A stretch of DNA of 64,000 bases from an uncultured Lachnospiraceae bacterium (GCA_947566645.1 CANOKL010000002.1:62001-126000), one strand, 5' to 3'; shown: positions 32,364-42,327, numbered from the stretch's first letter. Notes: generated from the letters alone by a model not told the origin. Made by a program: numbers and translations.

Positions 32364-32839
32364 TGAATTCCAGGAAAAGAAAGAGGATTCGTATATTTGG
32401 AAAGATATGCTTTGTCCTGTATATTATATTTATTATTTACTTTCTCATATTTTCTGACTGGTATGGAAGAACGACCACAGGGATGGAGGATTATCATTAT
32501 AATCTGATTCTGTTTAAGGAGATTAAGAGGTTCTGGCAGTACCGTGACCAGGTCGGGCTGTTTGCAATGTTTACAAACCTTTTCGGAAATGTACTGATAT
32601 TTATGCCATTTGGGTTCTTTATGCCCATGGCGAGCAGATACCGCAGTTTTTTCTCCACCTTATTCTGGAGCTTTGGACTGAGCCTGGGGGTTGAGTCCTT
32701 TCAGCTTGTGTCCAGGGTAGGCTGCTTTGATGTGGACGACCTTCTGCTCAATACAATTGGCGGGGTCGCGGGATATATCGTATTTGCGGTATGTGCAGCG
32801 ATAAGGAGAAGATATGTTTATAAGAAGAAAAAGAGATAA
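32363..32839 (+). CDS. VanZ family membrane protein
   Basis: A 158-residue membrane protein with four hydrophobic segments and the VanZ-family features NLFGNVLIFMPFGFFMP and, near the end, DVDDLLLNTIGGVAGY. VanZ confers low-level teicoplanin resistance in enterococci; most family members have no proven role. The start overlaps the previous stop, and its 3' end overlaps the next gene by 26 bases. Confidence 0.88.
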   Translation: MNSRKRKRIRIFGKICFVLYIIFIIYFLIFSDWYGRTTTGMEDYHYNLILFKEIKRFWQYRDQVGLFAMFTNLFGNVLIFMPFGFFMPMASRYRSFFSTLFWSFGLSLGVESFQLVSRVGCFDVDDLLLNTIGGVAGYIVFAVCAAIRRRYVYKKKKR

Positions 32840-33212
32840 TCAGGATGAAGACAAGGCCCGTGCCATTGCCAAGGAGCGTGAAAGACGCCGCCGGAAGATG
32901 ATCCGGACGAAGTACGGGCAGACCCCCCTGAAGCATGCTAAAAAAGGGGTTCAGTCCTGCGTCATGGCAGTCATTGTAGTGGCTTTTTTATGTTCCATGG
33001 TAACATATTCCTTTCATTCAAAAGGAAAGGTTGCGCTGATTATGGGTGCGGCAGGAATCGTGACACTGATCATGGCAGGGAAGGGTTTTCATCTTGCACT
33101 GAAGGGTTTTAAGGAAAGGGATAAGAATTACATAACCTGTAAGGCGGGAATTGTCGGGAACGGGATTGTCCTGCTCGGAATGACGGCAATATTTTTAAGG
33201 GGGCTGATTTAG
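32814..33212 (+). CDS. Conserved membrane protein of unknown function
   Basis: A 132-residue protein with a highly charged basic N-terminus (residues 1-40, KERERRRRKM) followed by three hydrophobic segments. AAGGAGAAGAT precedes the ATG inside the VanZ-family gene, so it is translationally coupled to it. The aminopeptidase gene begins directly at the next base after its stop. No domain was recognised. Confidence 0.75.
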   Translation: MFIRRKRDNQDEDKARAIAKERERRRRKMIRTKYGQTPLKHAKKGVQSCVMAVIVVAFLCSMVTYSFHSKGKVALIMGAAGIVTLIMAGKGFHLALKGFKERDKNYITCKAGIVGNGIVLLGMTAIFLRGLI

Positions 33213-35252
33213 TTGATAGATGAGAGGTACCGGCTTGCGGTGCACAGGATCGGTGAGATGAAGGAAGAACATACGGCAGGGGAACGGTTTCAGGATTATT
33301 TCCTGAGGATGTCGGCTTTTGTCATGATGATCAGGGAGCTGGCATCCTGCATCCGGGACGGGAGCTACCGGAGCCTGGGCCTTACGGAGCTTCAGGAATG
33401 GAACCAGCGTCTGTATGAGGATATTCTGCCGGAGAATTATGGAAGGAGCTACGGGAATCCGGCCTATGCGGTAAAGATCCTGGGCGGGGACTATGGACAG
33501 ATGCTTTCCTTCCTCTATACAGAATTGCGGGGAGCCATTGTGTATGCATTTGAGGAGAAGACAGAGTATCTGGATATTCTGTTCGAGCTTCTGATACAGA
33601 TCTATAATCAGTTTGAAGAGACAGAGTTTCCGGATGTGAAGAATATAAAGGAAGCTCTCTACTGGTATGCCAGTGATTATTGTGATGTATTTGCAGCAGA
33701 CCGGATCCGGGAGCAGATTGATCCACAGGAGAGCTTTGCGGTGGATATCATAGAGAATGCGGATCTTTCCGATATCCGTTATCTCTATTTCTTTGGCGAA
33801 TATATCAGTGAAAATGAGAGAAGGACAGCAGAGCATCTGAATTCACTTCCAGAAGAGAAGATCCGGAAGATGGCGGATGTATATACAGAGGGATACCGTG
33901 TAGGATTTGTAAATACGGGAAAGGATCTTTCAAAAAAATCAACGGTCAATATCCGCTATGTCCTTGGCTTTGAGAGGGTGGTAAGGGCCGCTGCCGGGAA
34001 TTTCCGTAAGATGGGGCTTTCGCCCGTGGTCTACCGTGCCTCTGTCAGCGCAATTACGAAGCGCCAGCACCTGAAGACAGGATACTACGGCGGAATTCCT
34101 AATAAGCAGTATGATTATGACCATAAGGATGACCAGGGGCTGTTTCTGGATAAGCAGTATGTGGAGAGAAAGCTTGAGGTTATGAGGACTGCCTTTGAAC
34201 AGAACAAGGAGCTGGCGGCAGGCCATGCAGGCCCTGCCTGCATTGAGATGTTTGGAGAAAAGCCGTTTTCACCGGAGCATAAGGAGGAGGCAGTAAAGCT
34301 TACAAAGAAGCAGGAGGAGCTGTCGCTTCAATATGACAGCCGGTCCGGACAGATTACGAATACGTATATTCCCGGTGATGAGAGAAGCTTTACAATTGTT
34401 GCCTACCCGCTTCCTGAGATCGGGGAAAGGTATGAGGAGATTTTTGACGAGATCATCCGTATCAATACACTGGATGCAGAAGTTTATGAGCGGGTGCAGC
34501 AGACGATCATTGATGCCCTTGACCAGGGAGAATATGTCCATATCCTGGGAGGAAATGGAAATAAGACGGATCTTAAAGTCCAGCTCTACAAGCTTCAGAA
34601 TCCGGAAAAGGAGACCATATTTGAGAACTGTGTAGCGGATGTCAATATTCCGGCAGGAGAGGTATTTACCACCCCGGTTCTTGAAGGGACCAGTGGGATT
34701 CTTCATGTGGGCAGTGTCTATCTCAATGAGCTTTTGTACCGGGATCTGGAGATTACATTTGCCAATGGAATGATTGCAGATTATACCTGCAGGAATTTTG
34801 AAAGAGAGTCTGAAAATAAAAAGTATATCCATGATAATATTCTCCATAATCATCCGACCCTGCCTTTGGGAGAATTTGCAATCGGCACGAACACGACGGC
34901 CTATGTTGCGGCGAAAAAATATGGAATTGAGGATAAGTTCCCGATTCTGATTGCAGAGAAGATGGGTCCGCATTTTGCAGTGGGAGACACCTGCTATACC
35001 TGGAGTGAAGATATACGGGTATATAATCCGAATGGAAAGGAGATCGTTGCAAAGGACAATTCCGTGTCTGCCTTGAGAAAGGAGGACTTGTCCAGGGCGT
35101 ATCTGCACTGTCATACAGATATTACGATTCCCTACGAGGAGCTCGACAGCATTACAGTTGTAACAGAGACAGGGAAGGAGATTGTTATTATCAGGGGAGG
35201 CAGATTTGTGCTTCCGGGCACGGAGATTTTAAATAAACCATTTAGTATCTAA
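33213..35252 (+). CDS. M29 family metallo-aminopeptidase
   Basis: A 679-residue protein whose C-terminal 350 residues match thermophilic aminopeptidase family M29 (AmpS/PepS). Visible metal-site segments are GTSGILHVGSVYLNE, GEFAIGTNTTAY, ILIAEKMGPHFAVGDTCY and the closing RGGRFVLPGTE. The N-terminal 330 residues are longer than in classical M29 enzymes (about 410 residues) and form an additional helical domain found in Lachnospiraceae homologues. A TTG start at 33213 is accepted because AAGGGGG lies upstream and MIDERYRLAV fits the expected N-terminus. It abuts the preceding gene and precedes purE by 16 bases. Confidence 0.85.
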   Translation: MIDERYRLAVHRIGEMKEEHTAGERFQDYFLRMSAFVMMIRELASCIRDGSYRSLGLTELQEWNQRLYEDILPENYGRSYGNPAYAVKILGGDYGQMLSFLYTELRGAIVYAFEEKTEYLDILFELLIQIYNQFEETEFPDVKNIKEALYWYASDYCDVFAADRIREQIDPQESFAVDIIENADLSDIRYLYFFGEYISENERRTAEHLNSLPEEKIRKMADVYTEGYRVGFVNTGKDLSKKSTVNIRYVLGFERVVRAAAGNFRKMGLSPVVYRASVSAITKRQHLKTGYYGGIPNKQYDYDHKDDQGLFLDKQYVERKLEVMRTAFEQNKELAAGHAGPACIEMFGEKPFSPEHKEEAVKLTKKQEELSLQYDSRSGQITNTYIPGDERSFTIVAYPLPEIGERYEEIFDEIIRINTLDAEVYERVQQTIIDALDQGEYVHILGGNGNKTDLKVQLYKLQNPEKETIFENCVADVNIPAGEVFTTPVLEGTSGILHVGSVYLNELLYRDLEITFANGMIADYTCRNFERESENKKYIHDNILHNHPTLPLGEFAIGTNTTAYVAAKKYGIEDKFPILIAEKMGPHFAVGDTCYTWSEDIRVYNPNGKEIVAKDNSVSALRKEDLSRAYLHCHTDITIPYEELDSITVVTETGKEIVIIRGGRFVLPGTEILNKPFSI

Positions 35253-35268
35253 AGAAAGGAAAAGGACT

Positions 35269-35781
35269 ATGCCAAAAGTAGGAATTGTAATGGGAAGTGA
35301 CTCGGACTTAAAGGTCATGAGCAAAGCAGCAGCAACACTGGAGGAGTTTGGGATTGATTATGAGATGACAATTATCTCAGCACACCGGGAGCCGGATGTT
35401 TTCTTTGAGTGGGCGAAGGCGGCAGAAGGAAAGGGTATGAAGGTGATCATTGCGGGAGCCGGTATGGCGGCGCATCTTCCGGGAATGTGCGCGGCGCTGT
35501 TTCCGATGCCGGTCATAGGAGTTCCGCTGTCCGGGAAGAATCTTGCCGGAGAGGATGCACTGTTTTCCATTGTGCAGATGCCGCCTGGAATTCCGGTTGC
35601 CACAGTTGCCATTGACGGCGGGATGAATGCTGCCATACTGGCAGCAAAGATTCTTTCCGTATCTGACGGAGAGCTGCTTGAAAAGCTGAAGGCTTATACG
35701 GCCAGGATGAAAGAGACGGTACAGGCAAAGGCGGCAAGACTGGATGAGATCGGCTATGAGGCATATCTCCAGACAAAGTAG
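35269..35781 (+). CDS. purE: N5-carboxyaminoimidazole ribonucleotide mutase
   Basis: A 170-residue class I PurE that rearranges N5-CAIR to CAIR in purine synthesis. GSDSDLKVM near the N-terminus, SAHREPD and AGMAAHLPGM form the active site. It is the first of four co-directional pur genes; purK and purC are not in the window. No purine riboswitch was seen upstream, the gap being 16 bases. Confidence 0.97.
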   Translation: MPKVGIVMGSDSDLKVMSKAAATLEEFGIDYEMTIISAHREPDVFFEWAKAAEGKGMKVIIAGAGMAAHLPGMCAALFPMPVIGVPLSGKNLAGEDALFSIVQMPPGIPVATVAIDGGMNAAILAAKILSVSDGELLEKLKAYTARMKETVQAKAARLDEIGYEAYLQTK

Positions 35782-35820
35782 GACGGCTGCTTATTTATAG
35801 AAAGAATGAGGAGATGTAGT

Positions 35821-36846
35821 ATGGATTATAAGAAATCTGGCGTTGATATTGAGGCAGGCTACAAGGCAGTGGAGCTCATGAAGGAACATGTGAAAAAGAC
35901 GATGCGTCCTGAGGTCCTGGGAGGTCTTGGCGGATTTTCTGGTGCATTTTCACTGGCTAAGATCAAAGAGATGGAGGAGCCGGTGCTTTTGTCCGGTACA
36001 GACGGCTGCGGAACGAAGGTAAAGCTTGCCATGATTATGGACAAGCATGACACCATTGGGATTGATGCAGTTGCAATGTGTGTCAATGACATTGCATGTG
36101 CAGGAGGCGAGCCATTATTTTTCCTGGACTATATTGCATGCGGCAAGAATTATCCGGAGAAGATTGCATCTATTGTAAGCGGCGTGGCGGAAGGGTGCCT
36201 TCAGTCAGAGGCCGCTCTGATTGGCGGTGAGACGGCAGAACATCCGGGACTGATGCCGGAGGAGGACTATGACCTGGCAGGGTTTGCAGTGGGTGTCTGT
36301 GATAAGAAGGATATGATAACCGGTGAGAACCTGAAAGCCGGTGATGTGCTGATTGGCATGGCATCCTCGGGAGTGCACAGTAATGGGTTTTCTCTTGTGC
36401 GAAAGGTTTTTGAGATGACCAGGGAGTCACTGGATACATATTATGAAGAACTGGGAACCACACTGGGCGAGGCTCTGCTTGCACCTACGAGGATCTATGT
36501 AAAAGCGCTTAAGAGCATAAAGGCTTCTGGTGTTACAGTGAAGGCCTGCAGCCATATTACAGGAGGCGGATTCTATGAGAATATCCCGAGAATGCTAAAG
36601 GACGGTGTAAGGGCCGTGATCAGGAAGGACAGCTACCCGGTTCCGCCAGTCTTCGGGATGATAGCAAGGGAAGGAAACGTAGAGGAGCATGCCATGTACA
36701 ATACATATAATATGGGACTTGGCATGATCGTTGCAGTTGACCCTGAGGATGTGGATCAGACAATGGAAGCCATCAGAGCAGCAGGAGACACGCCCTATGT
36801 GGCAGGACACATTGAGGCAGGAGAAAAAGGAGTTACATTATGTTAG
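35821..36846 (+). CDS. purM: Phosphoribosylformylglycinamidine cyclo-ligase
   Basis: A 341-residue AIR synthetase that closes the imidazole ring from FGAM using ATP. GTDGCGTKVKLA, MCVNDIACAG and GGETAEHPGLM are family motifs. The ATG at 35821 is favoured by GAGGAG eight bases upstream; the earlier ATG at 35806 lacks a site. Its stop overlaps purN by seven bases. Confidence 0.97.
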   Translation: MDYKKSGVDIEAGYKAVELMKEHVKKTMRPEVLGGLGGFSGAFSLAKIKEMEEPVLLSGTDGCGTKVKLAMIMDKHDTIGIDAVAMCVNDIACAGGEPLFFLDYIACGKNYPEKIASIVSGVAEGCLQSEAALIGGETAEHPGLMPEEDYDLAGFAVGVCDKKDMITGENLKAGDVLIGMASSGVHSNGFSLVRKVFEMTRESLDTYYEELGTTLGEALLAPTRIYVKALKSIKASGVTVKACSHITGGGFYENIPRMLKDGVRAVIRKDSYPVPPVFGMIAREGNVEEHAMYNTYNMGLGMIVAVDPEDVDQTMEAIRAAGDTPYVAGHIEAGEKGVTLC

Positions 36847-37463
36847 ATGTAGTGGTACTGGTGTCTGGCGGCGGAACGAATCTCCAGGCAGTCATGGATG
36901 CAGTAGATGAGGGAAGGATTACCAACGCGAAGATTGCGGGAGTGATCAGCAATAATCCGAATGCCTATGCACTGGAGCGGGCACGGAAGAAGGGAATTGC
37001 AAATTGCTGCATTTCCCCTAAGATGTTTGAGACAAGAGAGGAATTTAATGAAAAATTCCTGGAGGCATTGGATGAGATGGAGCCGGATCTGATTGTGCTT
37101 GCAGGTTTTCTCGTGGTAATTCCTCCGGCTATGATCAGAAAATACAGAAATCAGATGATTAATATCCACCCCTCTCTGATTCCATCTTTTTGTGGGAAAG
37201 GCTATTATGGGCTTAAGGTTCACGAGGCTGCTCTTGCGCGCGGGGTAAAAGTGACAGGGGCGACTGTTCATTTTGTAGATGAGGGAACCGATACCGGCCC
37301 GATCATCTTACAGAAGGCGGTGGAGATCAGACAGGAGGATACCCCAGAGGTGCTCCAGAGACGGGTTATGGAGCAGGCAGAGTGGAAGATCCTTCCAGAA
37401 GCAGTTGACCTGATCGCCAACGGAAAGATTAAGGTAGTGGACAATCAGGTAAGATTTTTGTAA
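36840..37463 (+). CDS. purN: Phosphoribosylglycinamide formyltransferase
   Basis: A 207-residue folate-dependent GAR transformylase. The N-terminal VSGGGTNLQAVMD binds phosphate, and INIHPSLIPSFCGKGYYG with GATVHFVDEGTDTGPII holds the catalytic Asn-His-Asp. It is coupled to purM by overlap. The gap of 65 bases to purD contains no purH, which often lies there. Confidence 0.97.
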   Translation: MLDVVVLVSGGGTNLQAVMDAVDEGRITNAKIAGVISNNPNAYALERARKKGIANCCISPKMFETREEFNEKFLEALDEMEPDLIVLAGFLVVIPPAMIRKYRNQMINIHPSLIPSFCGKGYYGLKVHEAALARGVKVTGATVHFVDEGTDTGPIILQKAVEIRQEDTPEVLQRRVMEQAEWKILPEAVDLIANGKIKVVDNQVRFL

Positions 37464-37528
37464 CTACTCAGCAGTTACAGATTTTTATAAGGATAACTGA
37501 AGATTCAGGATAACAGGAGGAGAGAAGA

Positions 37529-38800
37529 ATGAAGGTTCTGATTGTAGGAAGCGGCGGAAGAGAGCATGCGATTGCGTACTGCGTGGCAAAGAGCGATAAG
37601 GCTGAAAAGATATACTGTACACCAGGGAATGCCGGGATCGCCGAGTATGCAGAGTGTGCGCCGATTGGCGCCATGGAATTTGACAGGATCGTGGCGTTTG
37701 CAAAGGAAAAAGAGATTGATCTTGTCATTGTGGGCATGGACGATCCGCTGGTGGGCGGACTGGTTGATGAGCTGGAAGCTGCAGGAATCCGTACATTCGG
37801 ACCCAGAAAAAATGCAGCAATACTGGAAGGCTCCAAGGCATTTTCAAAGGATCTGATGAAAAAATACAACATACCGACAGCAGGCTATGAGAACTTTACG
37901 GATCCGGATAAGGCGCTTGCTTATCTTGAGACAGCGAAGTTCCCCATTGTCCTTAAGGCAGATGGTCTTGCGCTGGGAAAGGGCGTGCTGATCTGTAATA
38001 CACCCGAGGAGGCGAAAGAGGGCGTAAAGACCATTATGCTGGATAAGAAGTTCGGCTCTGCAGGCGACGAGATGGTAATCGAGGAGTTCATGACTGGCCG
38101 TGAGGTGTCCGTACTCTCTTTTGTGGATGGAAAGACGATTAAGACCATGACTTCTGCACAGGACCACAAGCGTGCAGGAGACGGGGACACGGGGCTTAAC
38201 ACCGGAGGAATGGGAACCTTCTCGCCGAGTCCGTTTTATACAAAAGAGGTGGAGGAGTTCTGCAATCAATATATCTACCAGGCTACCGTGGATGCCATGA
38301 AGTCTGAGGGAAGGCCATTTAAGGGTGTAATTTTCTTTGGACTGATGCTGACTGAAGACGGGCCGAAGGTTCTGGAATATAATGCGAGATTCGGAGACCC
38401 GGAAGCCCAGGTGGTTCTTCCACGTATGGAGAATGACATCATTGATGTGGTAGAGGCATGCATCGACGGAACGCTGGACCAGATTGACCTGAAGTTTGAG
38501 GACAATGCTGCGGTATGTGTGGTACTGGCGAGTGACGGGTATCCGGTGTCATATGAGAAAGGACTGCCGATTACCGGGCTTGAAGAGTTTAAGAAGCATG
38601 ACGGATATTACTGCTTCCACGCCGGTACAAGGTTTGACGGGGATCAGATCGTGACCAGCGGCGGGCGTGTGCTTGGGGTTACGGCAAAGGGAAAGGACTT
38701 AAAGGAAGCGCGGGCGAATGCTTATACGGCGACAGAATGGGTGAAGTTTGATAATAAGTATATGCGCCATGATATTGGGAAGGCGATTGATGAAGCCTGA
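37529..38800 (+). CDS. purD: Phosphoribosylamine-glycine ligase
   Basis: A 423-residue ATP-grasp enzyme that makes GAR from phosphoribosylamine and glycine. VGSGGREHAI at the start, KADGLALGKGV and EYNARFGDPEAQ are the family motifs. AACAGGAGGAGAG precedes the ATG. It is the last gene of the pur cluster and is followed by a strong terminator. Confidence 0.97.
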   Translation: MKVLIVGSGGREHAIAYCVAKSDKAEKIYCTPGNAGIAEYAECAPIGAMEFDRIVAFAKEKEIDLVIVGMDDPLVGGLVDELEAAGIRTFGPRKNAAILEGSKAFSKDLMKKYNIPTAGYENFTDPDKALAYLETAKFPIVLKADGLALGKGVLICNTPEEAKEGVKTIMLDKKFGSAGDEMVIEEFMTGREVSVLSFVDGKTIKTMTSAQDHKRAGDGDTGLNTGGMGTFSPSPFYTKEVEEFCNQYIYQATVDAMKSEGRPFKGVIFFGLMLTEDGPKVLEYNARFGDPEAQVVLPRMENDIIDVVEACIDGTLDQIDLKFEDNAAVCVVLASDGYPVSYEKGLPITGLEEFKKHDGYYCFHAGTRFDGDQIVTSGGRVLGVTAKGKDLKEARANAYTATEWVKFDNKYMRHDIGKAIDEA

Positions 38801-38837
38801 TGGTGTCTGAACTGTTACCTTGACTGCACAGATTCTT

Positions 38838-38881
38838 AAAAAGAGTAAGCTTCTGGGGTTGACAGAGGCTTACTCTTTTTT
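38838..38881 (+). terminator. Terminator after purD
   Basis: AAAAAGAGTAAGC pairs with GCTTACTCTTTTT, followed by T residues; the stem also suits the convergent strand. Confidence 0.9.
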
Positions 38882-38891
38882 ATTACAGATA

Positions 38892-39080
38892 CTATTCTTT
38901 GATCTTATCTATATCTGTGAGATTAACTCCCAGGCTGTTAAGTAATGCTTTTAATACAAGATACTGGTCTTTTAGCTTCGCATAGGTCTTTTTTGCGTTT
39001 TCCTCCCGTGCTAAAAGCATGTATTCTTGTATGTTCTTGAATTCATCCAGGGCATTTTTCATAATTTCTGCGCCGTTCAT
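38892..39080 (-). CDS. Small conserved protein of unknown function
   Basis: A 62-residue, mostly helical, soluble protein (begins MNGAEIMKNALDEF). The ATG is preceded by AAGGAGGAG with a six-base spacer, a strong sign that it is real. It lies 44 bases downstream of the RpiR gene on the same strand and may be co-transcribed with it. No domain is recognised. Confidence 0.65.
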   Translation of the reverse strand: MNGAEIMKNALDEFKNIQEYMLLAREENAKKTYAKLKDQYLVLKALLNSLGVNLTDIDKIKE

Positions 39081-39124
39081 GTAATCTCCTCCTTTTCGTT
39101 TATCATGTTCTTACGGAATAATAT

Positions 39125-39982
39125 TTAGTAGTTGCCGAGTTCATCAAGATAGCGGTCAATTTTTTTCAGGCGTTTGTCAATTCCGCGGACCTTGTGGCTG
39201 ATGGTTTCGAGCAGAGCTTCGGCTATGAACTGGGGGCCGATCATGGAATTGAAAAAAGTGTTGGTGTCCACCGGGACGGTGATCAGGGTAGTGGCATAAT
39301 CCGCCAGAAGAGCGCTTGGCTTGTCAGTGATAACGATAATCTTTGCGCCGCTCTCCTTTGCCATCTGTGCGGTCAGCCTGTCCACAGAGGAATATCTTGG
39401 AAAGCTGAATACAATCAGGCAGTCGTCCTTACAAATGTTGCACATATGGTCAAAAGGACTCAGAGAAGACGAGCTCGCTGTCTCTACATCCCGGACCATG
39501 TGCTTTAAATACAGAAGGAAATAATTTCCAAGGCATGTATTGCCGCGTGTGGCAAGGATGTATTTCCTTTTGCTGCTGATAATCGCATCAGCGGCATCTT
39601 CGAAAACGGGCAGTGCATTTTCGGAAAATATATTATCCAGGTTCTGTATTGCATTCTTAAAATGACGTCTGATATATTCGGCATTGCTGTCAAGAGTGGC
39701 TCTTTGGGCAATGCGCTGTGACGGGATGGTGATGGTGCTGGATATGCTCAGAACCTTGTCCTGGTAGTCCTTGCGCAGTGCTTTCTGGAAATCCATAAAG
39801 CCCTGGAAGCCCAGTGATCTGCTGAACCGTATCACGGAGGATTCGCTTACGCCGAGTCTCGCGGCGATTTCTGTCGAGGTCATGAAGCATGCATCGGACG
39901 AATGGTCCAGTATAAATCCGGCAATGACCTTCTGCGTCTTTGTAAGCTCTGCATTTCGAATCAGTTCTCTGACTTCTTTCAT
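39125..39982 (-). CDS. MurR/RpiR family transcriptional regulator
   Basis: A 285-residue regulator. The N-terminal HTH_6 domain (about 1-77) contains MTSTEIAARLGVSESSVIRFS, and a SIS sugar-phosphate-binding domain (about 110-260) follows with VFSFPRYSSVDR and KIIVITDKPSALLA. Such proteins usually control sugar phosphate or amino-sugar catabolism genes, but no sugar operon is adjacent. GGAGGATTT precedes the ATG. The upstream neighbour on the other strand is the chemoreceptor gene. Confidence 0.9.
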   Translation of the reverse strand: MKEVRELIRNAELTKTQKVIAGFILDHSSDACFMTSTEIAARLGVSESSVIRFSRSLGFQGFMDFQKALRKDYQDKVLSISSTITIPSQRIAQRATLDSNAEYIRRHFKNAIQNLDNIFSENALPVFEDAADAIISSKRKYILATRGNTCLGNYFLLYLKHMVRDVETASSSSLSPFDHMCNICKDDCLIVFSFPRYSSVDRLTAQMAKESGAKIIVITDKPSALLADYATTLITVPVDTNTFFNSMIGPQFIAEALLETISHKVRGIDKRLKKIDRYLDELGNY

Positions 39983-40073
39983 AGTAAATCCTCCGATGCC
40001 ATAAAATTTTGAGTTACTACTTAAATTTAACCATGAAATGAAGGAATATGCAAGGGGGCATGAAAAAAATAGT

Positions 40074-40101
40074 TTGTGTCTATTAGATTTTATGCTATAA
40101 T
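40074..40101 (+). promoter_or_regulatory. Promoter of the chemoreceptor gene
   Basis: TTGTGT (40074-40079) and TATAAT (40096-40101) with a 16-base spacer, about 100 bases before the ATG. Confidence 0.6.
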
Positions 40102-40200
40102 ATTAACCGTAAGACCAAGGGATTTTATAGTTTTCCTGGTCGGTTGCCTGCCGGGAATCCGGGAGGCTTCTTTCCAAATTTTTTTTATGGAGGAGAGGTT

Positions 40201-42225
40201 ATGAAGTTCCTTACAAACAAAAAACTTGCGACACGCATCGGCATCATTACAACGGTGCTTATATTAGGCGGCATGCTCCTGCTTTGGGGCATCGTTTCTG
40301 CCAATGCATCTGCTACGGTCCGAAGCAATATCACGAATCAGCTGACCGATGCGGTGGAGTCCCGCGCGGCTATCATTAATGATTATGTGTCCTCGGCGGA
40401 GGAATATGTCAAAGCTTTTGCTTTGGGCAGTGAAGTAAGAGAGCTTTTGCTGGATCCGGAGAATCAGGAACTGGCAGAGCTGGCTCAGCAGTACACGGAG
40501 GATTTTGCAACGGTCAAAGGCATTTTCGAAGGATTGTATATTGCCACCCCTGCCACCCATGTTCTTACTCATACTTCGCAGGGCGCTATTGGCATGACAA
40601 CCCGGACAGGGGATTCTTTAGAGGAGTTTCGAAGTACTATTCTGGCTCGTCAGGAGCTGACGAACCTGGGGATTATGGAGTCTCCGGGCACAGGCAGCAT
40701 GATTCTTTCTATGTATTACCCGGTTTTTGACGGTGAACGGTGTCTTGGATATGTGGGAGCCGGGGTTTACGCCAGCCATCTGATGGATTCTCTGCTGGAT
40801 CTGGATATCAAAGGCCTGCCGGACAGTGAGTATGTCTTTCTCAATGTGGAATCCGGCGTCTATCTGTACCATAAGGACGAGGCGCTTCTGAACACAGAAA
40901 CCACGGAAAACGGCTATCAGGAAATTCTTCGGCGGATACGGGAGAAGAGAGACACTCAGGCGGGTACATACTCATACAAAGATGACGATGGCATGGAACA
41001 GCTGGTGGTATATAAATATTTGAAAGACCGGAACTGGGCGTTTATGGTACGTGAAAGCTCGGCAGAAGTCTTTCGCGCAGTAACGACTGTGCGGTACCTT
41101 GTCGGAGGGCTGTGTGCTGTGGTGGCGGTTGTCATCATTTTTGTAACTCTTTTGATCCTGCACCGGGAAGGCCGGGAGCTGCTGACAGTAGAACGGGCTA
41201 TCCGGCATCTGGGGGATCTGAATCTTTCAGCAGATGCAGACCTGGAGGTTTTTTACGGCCGGGAGGATGAGATTGGAAAAATTGCACAGACAGCACACCA
41301 GGTATGTGAATGCCTGCGGGAGACCATTGACGACGTGGGACGCGTCCTGGGGGAGATTGCAGGAGGAAACCTGACAGTCAGTGTGGAGCAGAACGAGAGC
41401 CTTTATATAGGAGATTTCCGGGTTTTGTGGGAAAGCCTTAAGTCCATCCATGCAAATCTGATGCATGTGATCCGTGACATTTCCAGGGTGGCGGGCCAGG
41501 TGGATATTAGTGCGGATCAGGTGTCCGCAGGCGCGCAGGTATTAAGTCAGGGTACTACAGAACAGGCGGTTTCCATTGACGGACTGATAGAGAACGTGAG
41601 CGCCATTACTGCCCAGATTCAGACCAGTGCTGTGCGCTGTGGAAGCGCCGGTGAGCTGGTAGACAAGGCCGCCGGGCATACGGCAGAGGCCGATACGAAG
41701 ATGGGACAGCTTATGGAAGCTACCAGGAATATTGAAGCGTCTTCTTCCCGCATCGTGACCATTACCAGGACTATAGAGGATATTGCTTTCCAGACCAACA
41801 TTCTGGCACTGAATGCTTCCGTGGAAGCTGCCCGGGCCGGTACGGCGGGAAAAGGGTTTTCCGTTGTTGCGCAGGAGGTGCGCAATCTGGCTTCCCGGTC
41901 GGCAGAGGCCGCCCAGAATACGAATACTCTGGTGAGCCGTTCTATTCAGGATGTGAAAACCGGAACGCAGTCTACGGATCTGGCTGTTTCCGCCATGCAG
42001 ATTATTAACGGATGCATCCAGTCCATTAAGGAGCTGATGGATGAGATTGCGGCCGCCAGTGTAGAGCAGTCCGAGATGATTACCCAGGTGGAAAATGGAA
42101 TTAAAGAGATTTCCAGGGTAGTACAGGCAAATGCTTCTTCTGCGCAGGAAAGCGCTGCTGTTTCCAAGGAGCTGTCCGGGCAGGCCCGGGCTTTGAACCA
42201 GCTTATCAGCCGGTTCCGCATTTAG
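40201..42225 (+). CDS. Methyl-accepting chemotaxis protein
   Basis: A 674-residue transmembrane chemoreceptor. Membrane segments lie at about residues 12-35 and 305-330, enclosing a Cache-type ligand-binding domain of some 270 residues. A HAMP region and a long signalling coiled coil follow, with the conserved tip FQTNILALNASVEAARA. The ATG at 40201 has GGAGGAGAGG upstream. No che or flagellar genes are in the window. The ligand is unknown; Cache receptors often bind amino acids or organic acids. Confidence 0.93.
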   Translation: MKFLTNKKLATRIGIITTVLILGGMLLLWGIVSANASATVRSNITNQLTDAVESRAAIINDYVSSAEEYVKAFALGSEVRELLLDPENQELAELAQQYTEDFATVKGIFEGLYIATPATHVLTHTSQGAIGMTTRTGDSLEEFRSTILARQELTNLGIMESPGTGSMILSMYYPVFDGERCLGYVGAGVYASHLMDSLLDLDIKGLPDSEYVFLNVESGVYLYHKDEALLNTETTENGYQEILRRIREKRDTQAGTYSYKDDDGMEQLVVYKYLKDRNWAFMVRESSAEVFRAVTTVRYLVGGLCAVVAVVIIFVTLLILHREGRELLTVERAIRHLGDLNLSADADLEVFYGREDEIGKIAQTAHQVCECLRETIDDVGRVLGEIAGGNLTVSVEQNESLYIGDFRVLWESLKSIHANLMHVIRDISRVAGQVDISADQVSAGAQVLSQGTTEQAVSIDGLIENVSAITAQIQTSAVRCGSAGELVDKAAGHTAEADTKMGQLMEATRNIEASSSRIVTITRTIEDIAFQTNILALNASVEAARAGTAGKGFSVVAQEVRNLASRSAEAAQNTNTLVSRSIQDVKTGTQSTDLAVSAMQIINGCIQSIKELMDEIAAASVEQSEMITQVENGIKEISRVVQANASSAQESAAVSKELSGQARALNQLISRFRI

Positions 42226-42230
42226 TATAG

Positions 42231-42263
42231 AGAGGCTGTTGTGTAATGCAACAGCCTCTTATT
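42231..42263 (+). terminator. Terminator after the chemoreceptor gene
   Basis: AGAGGCTGTTG pairs with CAACAGCCTCT around a loop of TGTAATG, followed by TATTAT. Confidence 0.85.
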
Positions 42264-42327
42264 ATCGGTTGTATTTTTATATTGTGGCCAGTTTCGCCTC
42301 CAGGAGGCAAATGGGCTCTGGTTCTTT

